A DNA stretch of 64,000 nucleotides, taken from NCBI RefSeq assembly GCF_049856175.1, contig NZ_JBNDNA010000007.1, positions 141,284-205,283 on the forward strand, written 5' to 3'. The position numbers and the translations under genes were made by a program. Under the pieces are notes generated by a model, which saw only the letters and a program-made list of their open reading frames with translations, made no database searches and was not told the origin of the DNA. Shown in pieces: positions 33,446 to 42,198 of the stretch; position 1 is the first letter of the stretch, and every line of letters starts with the position of its first letter. The DNA is from JB111 sp049856175 (GTDB lineage Bacteria > Actinomycetota > Actinomycetes > Actinomycetales > Actinomycetaceae).

Positions 33446-34675
33446 ATGTCCCACGTGTCGCACTCCCACTCCACTGTCACGTCGGAGCTGCCCGAGGGCC
33501 GCCGCAGGCGCGTACGCAGGCTGCTCGCCGCACTCGTCCTGCCCCTGCTGGTGGCAACGATCGTGGGGCTGGTCGCGCTGTGGCCGCGCGGCGAGAGCCC
33601 GATGGGTTCGCTCCCGTTGCTCCAGGACGGGACGCAGATCGTCTCGGCCGAGGTGATCGAGGCGCCCGACCCGGACGACCCCGCGAGCGAGATGCTCGCC
33701 CGGGTCACGGAGGGCGGACACGACGGGCACGAGACCGCCGTGGCCCCGCCGCACCCGTCGGTGGCCGCGCACATCGACGTCGGCGACCGGGTCCAGCTGC
33801 TCTACGTCCCGAGCAACATCGGGACGGGAACGCTGTACTCGTTCTGGGAGTTCGAGCGCACGGTCCCCGTGGCCTGGCTGACGGTGCTCTACCTCGCCGC
33901 GGTCCTCGCCGTGGCGCGCTGGAAGGGGCTCGCCGCCGTCGTCGGCCTGCTCGGCTCCCTCGCCGTCGTGGCGCTGTTCATCCTGCCCGTGCTCATGCTC
34001 GGGTCCTCGCCGGTCCTCACCGCGCTGGTGGGCTCCTCGGCGATGATGTTCCTCGCCGTCTACCTCGCGCACGGGGTATCGATCCGCACGACGACGGCGC
34101 TGCTCGGCACGTTCGTCGGGCTCGCCGTCACGGTGCTGCTCGCGATGTGGGGCACCGGGGCGGCGAACCTCACGGGGGCCGCCGAGACGGGTCTCATGCT
34201 GTTCCAGCAGTTCCCCGGGATCTCCCTGGGCGACCTGCTCATGTGCGGCATCGTCATCGCGGGGCTCGGCGCGCTCAACGACGTGACGATCACGCAGGCG
34301 TCGGCCGCGTGGGAGATCGCGGCGGCCGACCCGGGGGTCTCCCGGCGTCGCCTGTTCGTCCGGACGATGCGCATCGGGCGGGACCACATCGCCTCGACGG
34401 TCTACACGCTCGCGTTCGCCTACGTGGGGACGGCGCTGCCGCTCATCATGCTCGCGTCGCTCGTCGAACGGCCCGTGGCCGACACCCTGCTGTCCGGCGA
34501 GATCGCCGAGGAGGTCGTGCGCACGCTCGTGTCGTCGATCGGCCTCGTCCTGGCCATCCCCGTGACGACGGCGATCGCCGCGCTGCTGGCGAGCTCGGGG
34601 ACCGGGGCGGACGACGAGACGGACGCCGAGGTCAGTCGTCCGTCGTCGCGGTATCCGGCTCGTTCGTGCGGGTGA
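33446..34675 (+). CDS. YibE/F family membrane protein
   Basis: This 409-residue protein has an N-terminal helix (LLAALVLPLLVATIVGLVALW) and an outer soluble domain of about 90 residues. Seven or eight helices follow with the family blocks WKGLAAVVGLLGSLAVV, FQQFPGISLGDLLMCGIVIAGLGALNDVTITQASA and RIGRDHIASTVYTLAFAYVG. YibE/F proteins are uncharacterised; the lactococcal YibE was linked to transport. ATG 33446 is preferred over the GTG seven codons upstream. The last 44 bp overlap the convergent HAD gene tail-to-tail. Confidence 0.88.
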   Translation: MSHVSHSHSTVTSELPEGRRRRVRRLLAALVLPLLVATIVGLVALWPRGESPMGSLPLLQDGTQIVSAEVIEAPDPDDPASEMLARVTEGGHDGHETAVAPPHPSVAAHIDVGDRVQLLYVPSNIGTGTLYSFWEFERTVPVAWLTVLYLAAVLAVARWKGLAAVVGLLGSLAVVALFILPVLMLGSSPVLTALVGSSAMMFLAVYLAHGVSIRTTTALLGTFVGLAVTVLLAMWGTGAANLTGAAETGLMLFQQFPGISLGDLLMCGIVIAGLGALNDVTITQASAAWEIAAADPGVSRRRLFVRTMRIGRDHIASTVYTLAFAYVGTALPLIMLASLVERPVADTLLSGEIAEEVVRTLVSSIGLVLAIPVTTAIAALLASSGTGADDETDAEVSRPSSRYPARSCG

Positions 34676-35477
34676 GCTCGTCGGCCAGCGCCTCGAGGAC
34701 GAGCGCGACGCCGTGCTCGACGTTCGTCGCCGTCTCGTCGACGGCCACCTCCTTGACCTCGGGACGCGCGTTGCCCATGGCGATCGGGACGCCGATGCGG
34801 CCGAGCCACTCGACGTCGTTGCCGCCGTCGCCCATCCCGAGGCAGTGCTCCGGGTCGACGCCGTGGCGGGCGAGCATCTCCGTCAGCGCGTTCCACTTGG
34901 TGGCCGCGTCGTCGACGAACTCGAAGAAGGTGTCCATCGACCGGGTCGCGTCGGGGAAGCGGGAACGAATCGTGTCCGCCGCGTCGTCAAGCTGCTCGCG
35001 TGTGCCGAACAGCATGACCTTCGTGACCTTCTCCGGGAGGTCCTGCGTGTCGCCGACCTCGACGAGGTCGCCGTTGAGCCGGCGCAGGAGGTCGGCCGCG
35101 GCGCCCTCGTGCTCGACGTAGATCGCCTCCGTCGTCCACCACGTGATGTCGAGGTCGAGCTCGGCGGCAAGCTCGACGAGGCTGCGGACGTGCTCGCGGG
35201 CCATCGGTCGCACGGCGACGTCCTCGCCGCGCACGGGGTCGAGCAGGACTGCGCCGTTGTCACTGGTGACGATGTTGGGGATCCTCAGGTCCCGCGCCAG
35301 GCCGAGGGTGTTGGCGCGCGCCCGCCCGGTGAGGAGGAAGACCGGCAGGCCGAGCTCGACGATGCGGGTGACGGCGGCCGCGGTGCGGGGCGCGACGGCG
35401 TGGTCGTCGCCGGAGATCGTGCCGTCGACGTCGAGACTGACGGCGCGGACGGTACGAAGGATCGCGGGCGCGACCAT
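34632..35477 (-). CDS. Cof-type HAD-IIB phosphatase
   Basis: This 281-residue protein has HAD motif I SLDVDGTISGD (nucleophile and acid Asp), motif II FLLTGRAR, and motif III/IV KWNALTEML and LGMGDGGNDVEWL, the GDxxND of Cof-type sugar phosphatases, with a C2B cap between. It is closely related to the HAD at 46877-47713 (for example, FLLTGRAR, SMDxFFEFV and GMGDGGNDV are shared). ATG 35477 has GAGGAGG upstream. Substrates of the family are mostly phosphosugars and FMN. Confidence 0.92.
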   Translation of the reverse strand: MVAPAILRTVRAVSLDVDGTISGDDHAVAPRTAAAVTRIVELGLPVFLLTGRARANTLGLARDLRIPNIVTSDNGAVLLDPVRGEDVAVRPMAREHVRSLVELAAELDLDITWWTTEAIYVEHEGAAADLLRRLNGDLVEVGDTQDLPEKVTKVMLFGTREQLDDAADTIRSRFPDATRSMDTFFEFVDDAATKWNALTEMLARHGVDPEHCLGMGDGGNDVEWLGRIGVPIAMGNARPEVKEVAVDETATNVEHGVALVLEALADELTRTNEPDTATTDD

Positions 35478-35574
35478 GGGGCCTCCTCGAAGATGGCGGG
35501 CGGCGTCAGTCTAGGCAGCGCCCCCGGTACCGGGACGCCCGGTTCCACGGATGGACAACCTCGTCGACGTCGCT

Positions 35575-35604
35575 CTTGACAGATCTTTTTGTCAAGCGCA
35601 CGAT
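35575..35604 (+). promoter_or_regulatory. Inverted-repeat operator overlapping the -35 box of the ArsR-like gene
   Basis: CTTGACA (35575-35581) and TGTCAAG (35590-35596) form a perfect 7-bp inverted repeat with an 8-bp spacer. The left arm contains a consensus -35, TTGACA (35576-35581). CACGAT (35599-35604), 17 bp later, is a plausible -10, 7 nt before GTG 35612. The geometry suggests autorepression. Confidence 0.65.
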
Positions 35605-35611
35605 CGCTCCC

Positions 35612-36196
35612 GTGCTCGACATCGACCTCATCGACGACGCGGCCACCGCCGCGGCCGCCCTGGACCCGGTGCGCTCCCGGGTCCTTGCCGCCCTGGTGGA
35701 GCCCGGATCGGCGACGACGCTCGCCGCCCACCTCGGCCTGCCGCGCCAGAAGGTCAACTACCACCTGCGCGTGCTCGAGGAGCGCGGCCTCGTCGAGCTC
35801 GTCGAGGAGCGCCGACGCGGCAACTTCACCGAGCGCGTCGTGCGCTCGCGGGCCGGGTCGTTCGTCATCTCGCCCGAGACGCTGGCCGAGGTGCAGCCCA
35901 ACCCCGACCGGCACCCGGACCGGGTCTCGGCCGCGTGGCTGCTCGCGCTGGCCGCCCGGCTGGTCCGCGACGTCGGCGCGCTGGTCACCGGTGCGCGCCG
36001 GACGGGCACCCGGGTGGCGACCTGGGCCGTCGACGGCGAGGTCCGGTTCGCCTCGGCCGCCGACCGGGCCGCGTTCTCCCGCGAGCTCGAGCACGCCGTC
36101 ACCGACCTCGTGCGGCGCTACCACTGTCCCGACTCCGACGGGGCGCGCACCCACCGCCTCGTCGTCGCCGTCCACCCCCACGTCCCCACCACCTGA
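35612..36196 (+). CDS. ArsR-family regulator paired with SRPBCC protein
   Basis: This 194-residue winged-helix protein begins near VLDIDLIDDAATAAAALDPVRSRVLAALVE; the DPVRxRVLAAL helix and GLPRQKVNYHLRVLEERGLVEL are the ArsR/HTH_20 DNA-binding core. A C-terminal region of about 100 residues without Cys or His clusters probably binds an effector. It is the usual upstream partner of an AHSA1/SRPBCC gene, as here (10 bp gap). GTG 35612 is preferred to a TTG at 35576, which lies inside the promoter. Confidence 0.85.
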   Translation: MLDIDLIDDAATAAAALDPVRSRVLAALVEPGSATTLAAHLGLPRQKVNYHLRVLEERGLVELVEERRRGNFTERVVRSRAGSFVISPETLAEVQPNPDRHPDRVSAAWLLALAARLVRDVGALVTGARRTGTRVATWAVDGEVRFASAADRAAFSRELEHAVTDLVRRYHCPDSDGARTHRLVVAVHPHVPTT

Positions 36197-36206
36197 GGAG
36201 AACGTC

Positions 36207-36923
36207 ATGTCCGACCGGTTCGAGATCCGCAAGGAGGTCGTCCTCCCGGCGACCCCGGCCCAGGTGTGGCACGCCGTCGCCACGCGCGAAGGGCAACGCT
36301 CCTGGTCCCCCGACCCCGACGCCATGGAGGCCGAGGGGATGCAGGTCGAGCGGCAGGAGAACGAGCGTCTCTTCGTCCGTACGCCCGACGGCCCCGACGG
36401 GGCGTTCCATGCCTACGAGTACCTCATCGAGGCGCGCGACGACGCGACGACGGTCCTCACGTTCGTGCACAGCGGCTTCCTCGGCGACGACTGGGGCGGC
36501 GAGTACGACTTCGAGACGATGACCGGGTACGGGTGGGACCTGTACATGGTCAACCTCGCCCAGTACCTCACCCACTTCGCCGGCCGGGACGGCACGTTCG
36601 TCACCGGGCAGGGCCCGCAGTCGCAGACCTCCCCCGCGGCCTGGGCGCCGGTCGCGGCCGCGCTCGGTGTCACCGGCACCCTCGCCGTCGGTGACGAGGT
36701 GACACTCACGCCCGCGGGTCTCGAGCCGATCGTGGGCGTCGTCGACTGGGTCGTCCCCACCGACGACTTCGTCGGCGTCCGCGCCGCGGACGGCCTCTAC
36801 CGCTTCCACAACAACACGGTGATGGGCATGCCGGTCGCGTTCGGGCACTACCTCTTCACGGACGCCGACGCGGAGGCAGAGACGAAGAAGTGGGAGGACT
36901 GGCTCGCCGCCGTGTACGCCTGA
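36207..36923 (+). CDS. SRPBCC (AHSA1-like) domain protein
   Basis: This 238-residue protein begins with FEIRKEVVLPATPAQVWHAVATREG, the START/Bet v 1-like (AHSA1) opening, followed by LIEARDDATTVLTFVHSGFLGDDW and YGWDLYMVNLAQYLTHF. A second part (about 160-238) has GVVDWVVPTDDFVGVRAADGLYRFHNN, a repeat-like extension common in ArsR-linked members. These proteins form hydrophobic cavities for small ligands. GAGGAGAAC precedes ATG 36207. It is co-transcribed with the ArsR gene. Confidence 0.88.
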   Translation: MSDRFEIRKEVVLPATPAQVWHAVATREGQRSWSPDPDAMEAEGMQVERQENERLFVRTPDGPDGAFHAYEYLIEARDDATTVLTFVHSGFLGDDWGGEYDFETMTGYGWDLYMVNLAQYLTHFAGRDGTFVTGQGPQSQTSPAAWAPVAAALGVTGTLAVGDEVTLTPAGLEPIVGVVDWVVPTDDFVGVRAADGLYRFHNNTVMGMPVAFGHYLFTDADAEAETKKWEDWLAAVYA

Positions 36924-36934
36924 ACGGACGACTG

Positions 36935-37200
36935 ATGGTGCGGATCCTGCTCACCGGGATGTCCGGCGCCGGGAAGTCGACTCACTTGGCCGAGATGTCG
37001 CGGCGAGGGCACCGCATGGTGGACACGACCCACGGTGGTTGTGAGGTGACCGCCAACACCTACCGCCAGTCGCCGAAGCACCGGGTCGCGATCTGGCGTT
37101 ACGTCGACGAGGCGGATCCCCTGCTGACGCGCGGTGCGAGCGTCGAGCTCGACGGGTGCCTTCCGGCCACGGAAGTCGCCGACGCCGTAGGGAGCCCGTT
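36935..37200 (+). pseudogene. P-loop NTPase/kinase-like gene with an internal deletion
   Basis: ATG 36935 starts ILLTGMSGAGKSTHLAEMSRRGH, a clear Walker A as in actinobacterial AAA/shikimate-kinase-like proteins. Only about 20 residues later comes NTYRQSPKHRVAIWRYVDEADPLLTRGASVELDG, which in family members is the C-terminal lid region found some 90 residues after the P-loop. About 60-70 central residues, including Walker B, are therefore missing without a frame break. The frame then runs on past 37200 into the antisense of the VOC gene. I read it as a decayed gene; the extent is judged from recalled family layout. Confidence 0.6.
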
Positions 37201-37201
37201 G

Positions 37202-37636
37202 TCAGACGGGGATGTCAATGGTCCCGTCGTCGGGTATTGGAAAGAACGGGTTGTGCGCGACCTCCCAGAGGTGGCCGTCCGGGTCGGCGAAGTAGCCGGA
37301 GTATCCGCCCCACTCCGTGGGCTCGGGCACCTTGACGGGTCGTGCGCCGACGCCGACTGCATGGGCGAACGCCGCGGCCGCCTCGTCGACCGAGTCGACG
37401 TTGATCGCCAGCGTGATGCCGCGGTAGGTGGTCGGCGGATCCGCGGGGAGGCCGACGTCATCGGCCAGTGCGTCGTGGTCGAGCAGGCCGATCCACGTGC
37501 CCGACGTGCGGAACCAGGTGATGCCCGCGGACTTGTCGCCGCGCTGCTCCCAGCCGAGCGCCCTGTAGAAGTCGACACTCAGGTCGAGGTCGGCGACTCC
37601 GAGCGTGACGATTGCGAACTGGGCTGGAGTGGTCAT
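37202..37636 (-). CDS. VOC-family (glyoxalase-fold) protein
   Basis: This 144-residue protein has two beta-alpha-beta-beta-beta units. FAIVTLGVADLDLSVDFYRALGWEQR opens the fold, and WGGYSGYFADPDGHLWEVAHNPFFP closes it with the typical PDGHxWE metal-site Glu. Members include glyoxalases, dioxygenases and antibiotic-binding proteins, so the reaction is unknown. It is a close paralogue of the protein at 62522-62962. ATG 37636 is chosen because the 21 extra residues upstream are not shared with the paralogue. Confidence 0.9.
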   Translation of the reverse strand: MTTPAQFAIVTLGVADLDLSVDFYRALGWEQRGDKSAGITWFRTSGTWIGLLDHDALADDVGLPADPPTTYRGITLAINVDSVDEAAAAFAHAVGVGARPVKVPEPTEWGGYSGYFADPDGHLWEVAHNPFFPIPDDGTIDIPV

Positions 37637-37825
37637 GACGCCAGGGTCCAAGACCGGGCTCCGCGGGACAAGGCGCGCGTCGCCGGATAATGACGACACG
37701 CCGTGCCGAGACTGTTCTCACCCACTTCTTGGTGCCACCGGGGATCGACTGGCTGCGCACCGTGATCGTCGCCGCATCGCGCGATCTCGTGCCGCCCGCT
37801 GCGGGACGAGCGTGACCGAGGTTGC

Positions 37826-37864
37826 GGGTGCCCACACCCGCGCTCATCGCGGACGTGGGCACCC
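37826..37864 (-). terminator. Hairpin terminator of the ALDH-oxidoreductase-SBP operon
   Basis: GGGTGCCCAC (37826-37835) pairs perfectly with 37855-37864. An inner CCGCG/CGCGG pairing lies in the loop. It begins 12 bp beyond the binding-protein stop on the minus strand. Confidence 0.75.
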
Positions 37865-37875
37865 GGACCCGGTTC

Positions 37876-38907
37876 TCACTCGTTGAACAGCATTTCCGCC
37901 ACGTCGACCGCACCGTTGGTGATGCCGAAGTCGTTGGCCAGGTCGGCCTGCCACTGCAGCTCCTCGATGACGAACTCGCCGCCGAACCGGGGTAGGTGCA
38001 TCCGGTTGAGCACGTCCTCATCGATCTCCGTGTAGGTGCCAGTTATGCGTCGAACCTCGTCGGGGTTCTCGTCGGCGTAGGTCCGGGACTCGTCGAGCGC
38101 GGCGACGAACGCCTCGACGGTCTCGGGGTTGTCTGCCTGGTACTGCTCCGTGGTGAAGTAGCCCGCGACGAGGAAGTTCGGGTCGGTCTCGACCCAGTGC
38201 CATAGGACGACCTCGGCACCCTCGTCCTCGGCGAAGGTGACGAATGGCTCGACGACGACGCCTGCATCGACCTGCCCGTTCGCCACGGCTGCCGGCATCT
38301 CGGGCCACGGGATCTCGACCCACTCGATAAGGTCCGGATCGCCCCCGTCCTCCTCGACCGCGTGGCTGATCGTCATGACGAAGTTGTTCGCCAAAGTGTT
38401 GGTGGCGATCGTCAGGCCCTCCAGGTCGGCGGCACGTTCAATGTTGGCTTCGGGCAGGGCGACGACCCCGGCTGCGTCGTCGCCCTGCTCGCCCGTGGTG
38501 AAGACGCCCGGACTGACGGAGAGCAGCGGGAGATCCTGGCTGACGGCGTTCACCTGCGAGGTGAAGTTGGAGAATCCGAACTCGTTCTCGCCCGAGATCA
38601 CTGCCGGGATGAGTGCCGCGCCTCCCTGCCCGGTGACGAGCTCGACGTCGAGCCCTTGCTCCTCGAAGAACCCCTGCTCGACCCCGAGGTAGATCGGGGC
38701 GACGTCGACGATCGGCAGGACTCCCACGGTGATCTCGGTGAGCGCCTCCGAGGCGCCGTCGCCACCCTCGCTGCCACCCTCGCCCTCGCCGCCGCCTTCG
38801 TCGGCGTCGTCAGTCGTGGCGTCGTCATCGCCTCCCCCGCAGGCCCCGAGCAGCAGGGCGGCGGCCGTCGCGACGGGGAGGATTCGCATACGCATTCGTG
38901 TGTTCAT
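37876..38907 (-). CDS. Substrate-binding lipoprotein (NMT1/THI5, SsuA-like)
   Basis: This 343-residue protein has the signal peptide RMRILPVATAAALLLGAC (lipobox LGAC), then an acidic Gly/Glu/Asp linker of about 35 residues, longer than in the paralogue at 30959. The PBP-II fold carries VGVLPIVDVAPIYLGVEQGFF, AAVANGQVDAGVVVEPF and the C-terminal block ITGTYTEIDEDVL. It is the last gene of the operon ALDH - FAD oxidoreductase - SBP, 52 bp after the oxidoreductase. No permease is encoded nearby. Both lipoproteins probably feed related substrates to transporters elsewhere. Confidence 0.9.
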   Translation of the reverse strand: MNTRMRMRILPVATAAALLLGACGGGDDDATTDDADEGGGEGEGGSEGGDGASEALTEITVGVLPIVDVAPIYLGVEQGFFEEQGLDVELVTGQGGAALIPAVISGENEFGFSNFTSQVNAVSQDLPLLSVSPGVFTTGEQGDDAAGVVALPEANIERAADLEGLTIATNTLANNFVMTISHAVEEDGGDPDLIEWVEIPWPEMPAAVANGQVDAGVVVEPFVTFAEDEGAEVVLWHWVETDPNFLVAGYFTTEQYQADNPETVEAFVAALDESRTYADENPDEVRRITGTYTEIDEDVLNRMHLPRFGGEFVIEELQWQADLANDFGITNGAVDVAEMLFNE

Positions 38908-38959
38908 GGAGTGACTTCCTTGTCAGGGGGAGATGAACGGGAGAAAGAGTGGCTTGAGT

Positions 38960-40567
38960 TCAGTCGGTGGCGGCCTTGAGGACGGATCGGACGTCCATCG
39001 GGGTCCACCAGGGCGTGAGGCCGAGGTCCTCGGCGATGACGCGCGAGGCGATGTAGCCACCACCTCCGGAGATACCGCCACCGGGGTGGGTGGGAGACCC
39101 GGCCATATAGAGGTTCTCGATGGGCGTGCGGTAGCCGAAGTGGTTCCACATGGACTGCTCGCCGGCGAAGGAGCCGACGAAGATGTCGCCGTTCACCATG
39201 TTCGTGAACTCGCGGTGGTAGTCGTTCGCGGTGTAGGTGTAAACGTGCAGGATGTTGTCAGGCGTCAGGTTTGGCGCGTACTTCCGCCATTCGTCGAGCA
39301 CCTTCTGCGCGATGTCTGCCTTGACGGCCTCGATGTTGTTCGGGTCCCCGCCGGGTGCGAACGGCATCGGGTACCAGGCGTAGGCAGTGTGATTGCCGGG
39401 GGGTGCCTGGCTCGGGTCGAACTGGGTGATGTGCCCGGTTCCGAACGAGACCAGGTCTGGGATCTGGCCGGCGGCCACCTGACTGTGCAGGCCGAACAGG
39501 TCCTCCATCGTCTCGGCGCCCACGTTGTACTTCAGCGACTTGTTGATGTTGGGGTTGAAGTCTGCTCCGACGTACTGCGGAGCCTCCTTGAGCGCGAGGT
39601 GAACGCCGAACAAGGTCCAGGCGGTCTGCTTGAAATTGTCGACCTTGGTGCGGTACGCCTGCGGAAGCTGGTCCTGGCCGACGAGCTTCGTGAACGTCTG
39701 GGGGACGTCGATCGTGCTGGCCACGAACTGGCGGGCCTTGAAGGAGCGCCCGTCCGAGAGCTCGACGCCGGTCGCGCGTCCGCCATCGACCACGATGCGC
39801 GAGACCTCGGCGTGGTTGATGAACGTGCCGCCGGCCTGGAGGAATCGCTCGTGCAGGCCGCGCGCGAGGTTCCAGCTCCCGCCGACGCACACCTGGTAGC
39901 CGGCGCTGAGGTCGAACCCTCGGACAGCCGAGCCCATCGGGCTCTTCTCCGAGACGGCGTCGTAGAGCACGGTGCCGAACAGAGAGAGCTTGAACAGCAT
40001 GAGGAGCTGGATCCGCTCGTTGTCGAACAGCTCCTTGACGAGGTCGAGCGGCTGGTGGTCGATGATCTCGAGGAAGTCCCGGCCGATCGCGGTGCGGGAG
40101 AGGAGCTCGTTGCGCTCCGCCTCGGCCAGCGGCTCGGAGTAGCGTTCAGCGAGGAACACCATGTTACTGATGGCGTCGGCGCGTCGGTTCCAGTCGCGGA
40201 AGGTCTCGGCGTCCTTCTTGGACATCTGGGCTAGGGACGCGATGGTCTCCTCGGCGTCGCGGGAGATGACGAGCGATGTGCCGTCGAGGTGGGGTTGGGC
40301 GAACTCGTAGCGCGGCGTCACGTAGCGGACCGTGTCCGCAAGTCCGAGGTCCGTGAACCAGGGGCTGTCCGTGATGTTGAAGTGGTTGATCGAGTGCGGA
40401 TTCTGGTAGAAGCCCGGCGGCCCCGGCTCGACCGTGCTCAGGCCGCCGCCGAACATGTTGCGCCGCTCGAGCACAGCGACCTTGAGCCCGAGCCTGGCCA
40501 TGTAGGTCCCTAAGATGAGGCCGTGCTGACCCGAGCCGATGATGAGTCCGTCGTACATGTCCGTCAT
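38960..40567 (-). CDS. FAD-dependent oxidoreductase, phytoene-desaturase-like
   Basis: This 535-residue protein has an N-terminal FAD fold, YDGLIIGSGQHGLILGTYMARLGLKVAVLERR (GxGxxG followed by an acidic strand end), and FGGGLSTVEPGPPGFYQNPHS. The C-terminal FAD motif is NLYMAGSPTHPGGGISGGGGYIASRVIAED. The size and both motifs match the CrtI/phytoene-desaturase-like group, many members of which are not carotenoid enzymes. The neighbours (ALDH 5 bp upstream, SBP downstream, divergent SDR) suggest oxidation of a terpenoid or alicyclic compound; that is an inference. No signal peptide is seen. Confidence 0.85.
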   Translation of the reverse strand: MTDMYDGLIIGSGQHGLILGTYMARLGLKVAVLERRNMFGGGLSTVEPGPPGFYQNPHSINHFNITDSPWFTDLGLADTVRYVTPRYEFAQPHLDGTSLVISRDAEETIASLAQMSKKDAETFRDWNRRADAISNMVFLAERYSEPLAEAERNELLSRTAIGRDFLEIIDHQPLDLVKELFDNERIQLLMLFKLSLFGTVLYDAVSEKSPMGSAVRGFDLSAGYQVCVGGSWNLARGLHERFLQAGGTFINHAEVSRIVVDGGRATGVELSDGRSFKARQFVASTIDVPQTFTKLVGQDQLPQAYRTKVDNFKQTAWTLFGVHLALKEAPQYVGADFNPNINKSLKYNVGAETMEDLFGLHSQVAAGQIPDLVSFGTGHITQFDPSQAPPGNHTAYAWYPMPFAPGGDPNNIEAVKADIAQKVLDEWRKYAPNLTPDNILHVYTYTANDYHREFTNMVNGDIFVGSFAGEQSMWNHFGYRTPIENLYMAGSPTHPGGGISGGGGYIASRVIAEDLGLTPWWTPMDVRSVLKAATD

Positions 40568-40572
40568 GTCGG

Positions 40573-42045
40573 TCAGTTCTCCGTCCGGATGAAGATGTTC
40601 TTGGTCTGGGCGTAGGAGTAGAGCTCGCCGAGGTCCTCCTCGCGCCCCACGCCGCTGTTCTTGGCGCCCCCGAACGGCGCACCGGGGATGTGCTGCGAGC
40701 TCGCGTTCACCCACACGTAGCCGGCCTCGAGGTCGCGCACTGCCGCGGTCGCGATGTCCAGCGAGGACGTCCATACGCTGGCGGTCAGTCCGAGCGGGAG
40801 CGCGTTGGCGTGGGCGATCACGTCTTCGTAGGTGTCGAAGGGGACGACGGCGAGGACGGGGCCGAAGATCTCCGTGTCGAGGATGCGGGAGTCGTGGGCC
40901 GCATCCGGGAACGAGAGCACCGTGGGTCGGACGAACAGACCGGACTCCGGCAGTTCCCCGTCTCCGGCGATGACCCTGGCGGCGGGGTCCTCCCGCCCCT
41001 CCGAGATGAACCGGCTCACGCGCTCGTGGTGCGACCGACTGACAAGGGCACCCATCTGCGAGTTCGGGTCGAACGGGTCGCCGACTACGAAACTGTTGAG
41101 CGCCTCGCTGAGCCCCGCCTCGACCTGCTCCACCAGAGAGCGGTGGACGAACAGGCGGGAGGTCGAGCCGCAGGACTGGCCCTGCCAGGTGAAGTTCATG
41201 CCATTGATCGCGCCGCGGACGGCCTCGTGGACGTCGGCATCGGGGAAGACGATGAGCGGGTTCTTGCCGCCGAGTTCAAGGGTGACGACCTTGACGACCT
41301 CCGACGCCGCCTGCCGCTGGATCTGCAGGCCCGTCTCGACGCTGCCGGTGAAGGCCACACGCGGTACGCGCGGATGCGCGGTGAGGCGGGCACCGACGTC
41401 GGCGCCAAGACCGGTGACGACGTTGACCACGCCCGCGGGCAGGATCTCCGCGGCCAGCTCGCCGATCCGGAGCGCGGAGAGCGAGGTGTGCTCCGACGGC
41501 TTGAGCACGACGGTGTTGCCGGCTACGAGCGGGGCACCGACGCCGCTCGCCGCGAACATCAGCGGGTGGTTGAAGGGGACGAGTCGGGCGACGACGCCGT
41601 ACGGCTCCATCCGGGTGAAGTCGATCCCGCCGTCGGCGGGGATGGACTCGCCACGCAGCTGGAGGGCGAGTCCCGCGTAGTAGCGCAGGCGCTGGACGGC
41701 GAGACCGACGTCCTTGCGTAGGAGGTGGAGCGGGGTGCCGTTCTCCAGGGCGTCGATCGCCGCGAGCTCCTCCCCCGCGGCCTCGACGGCGTCGGCCAGC
41801 CTGGAGACCAGCCGGCCGCGTTCGATCGCGGGCACCCTGCGCCACGCGGCGAAGGACGCGTGCGCAGACTCGACGGCGCGGTCGACGTCGATGCTCGTCC
41901 CGTGGGGGAACGTCGCGACGATCTCGCCGGTCGCCGGCGCGACGACGTCGAGCTCTCGCCCGGACTCCGACGGCGTCACACGCCCGTCGATCACCATCCC
42001 CCAACGGCGCCGCACCAGTGCCCGCGCTTCCTCCAGGGTCGTCAT
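40573..42045 (-). CDS. Aldehyde dehydrogenase family protein
   Basis: This 490-residue NAD(P)-dependent enzyme oxidises an aldehyde to the acid. Visible motifs are PFNHPLMFAASGVGAPLVAGNTVVLKPSEHT (cofactor site), LELGGKNP (catalytic Glu), GQSCGSTSR (nucleophilic Cys) and EIFGPVLAVVPF. The nearest types are betaine/salicylaldehyde-like ALDHs. ATG 42045 has GGAGGTG upstream. It is the first gene of the minus-strand operon with the FAD oxidoreductase and binding protein, and is divergent from the SDR operon. Confidence 0.94.
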   Translation of the reverse strand: MTTLEEARALVRRRWGMVIDGRVTPSESGRELDVVAPATGEIVATFPHGTSIDVDRAVESAHASFAAWRRVPAIERGRLVSRLADAVEAAGEELAAIDALENGTPLHLLRKDVGLAVQRLRYYAGLALQLRGESIPADGGIDFTRMEPYGVVARLVPFNHPLMFAASGVGAPLVAGNTVVLKPSEHTSLSALRIGELAAEILPAGVVNVVTGLGADVGARLTAHPRVPRVAFTGSVETGLQIQRQAASEVVKVVTLELGGKNPLIVFPDADVHEAVRGAINGMNFTWQGQSCGSTSRLFVHRSLVEQVEAGLSEALNSFVVGDPFDPNSQMGALVSRSHHERVSRFISEGREDPAARVIAGDGELPESGLFVRPTVLSFPDAAHDSRILDTEIFGPVLAVVPFDTYEDVIAHANALPLGLTASVWTSSLDIATAAVRDLEAGYVWVNASSQHIPGAPFGGAKNSGVGREEDLGELYSYAQTKNIFIRTEN

Positions 42046-42076
42046 CGACCCACCTCCGGTTCATCGAACGCGATCT

Positions 42077-42131
42077 GTTCGGCTAGACCGAACCTTGTAC
42101 CGCTTGAACGAACATGCGTTACCGTACGCAT
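42077..42131. promoter_or_regulatory. Two inverted repeats in the ALDH/SDR divergent promoter region
   Basis: GTTCGG (42077-42082) and CCGAAC (42088-42093) flank CTAGA. ATGCGT (42114-42119) and ACGCAT (42126-42131) flank TACCGT. Both lie in the 153-bp gap between divergent starts and are candidate sites for the IclR regulator at 44017-44811. Confidence 0.5.
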
Positions 42132-42198
42132 CGAGAACAGCGACGTCAACCACATCTGAGCGACGCCGCCACAGCACCGCTCAACGACGGGAGACACC

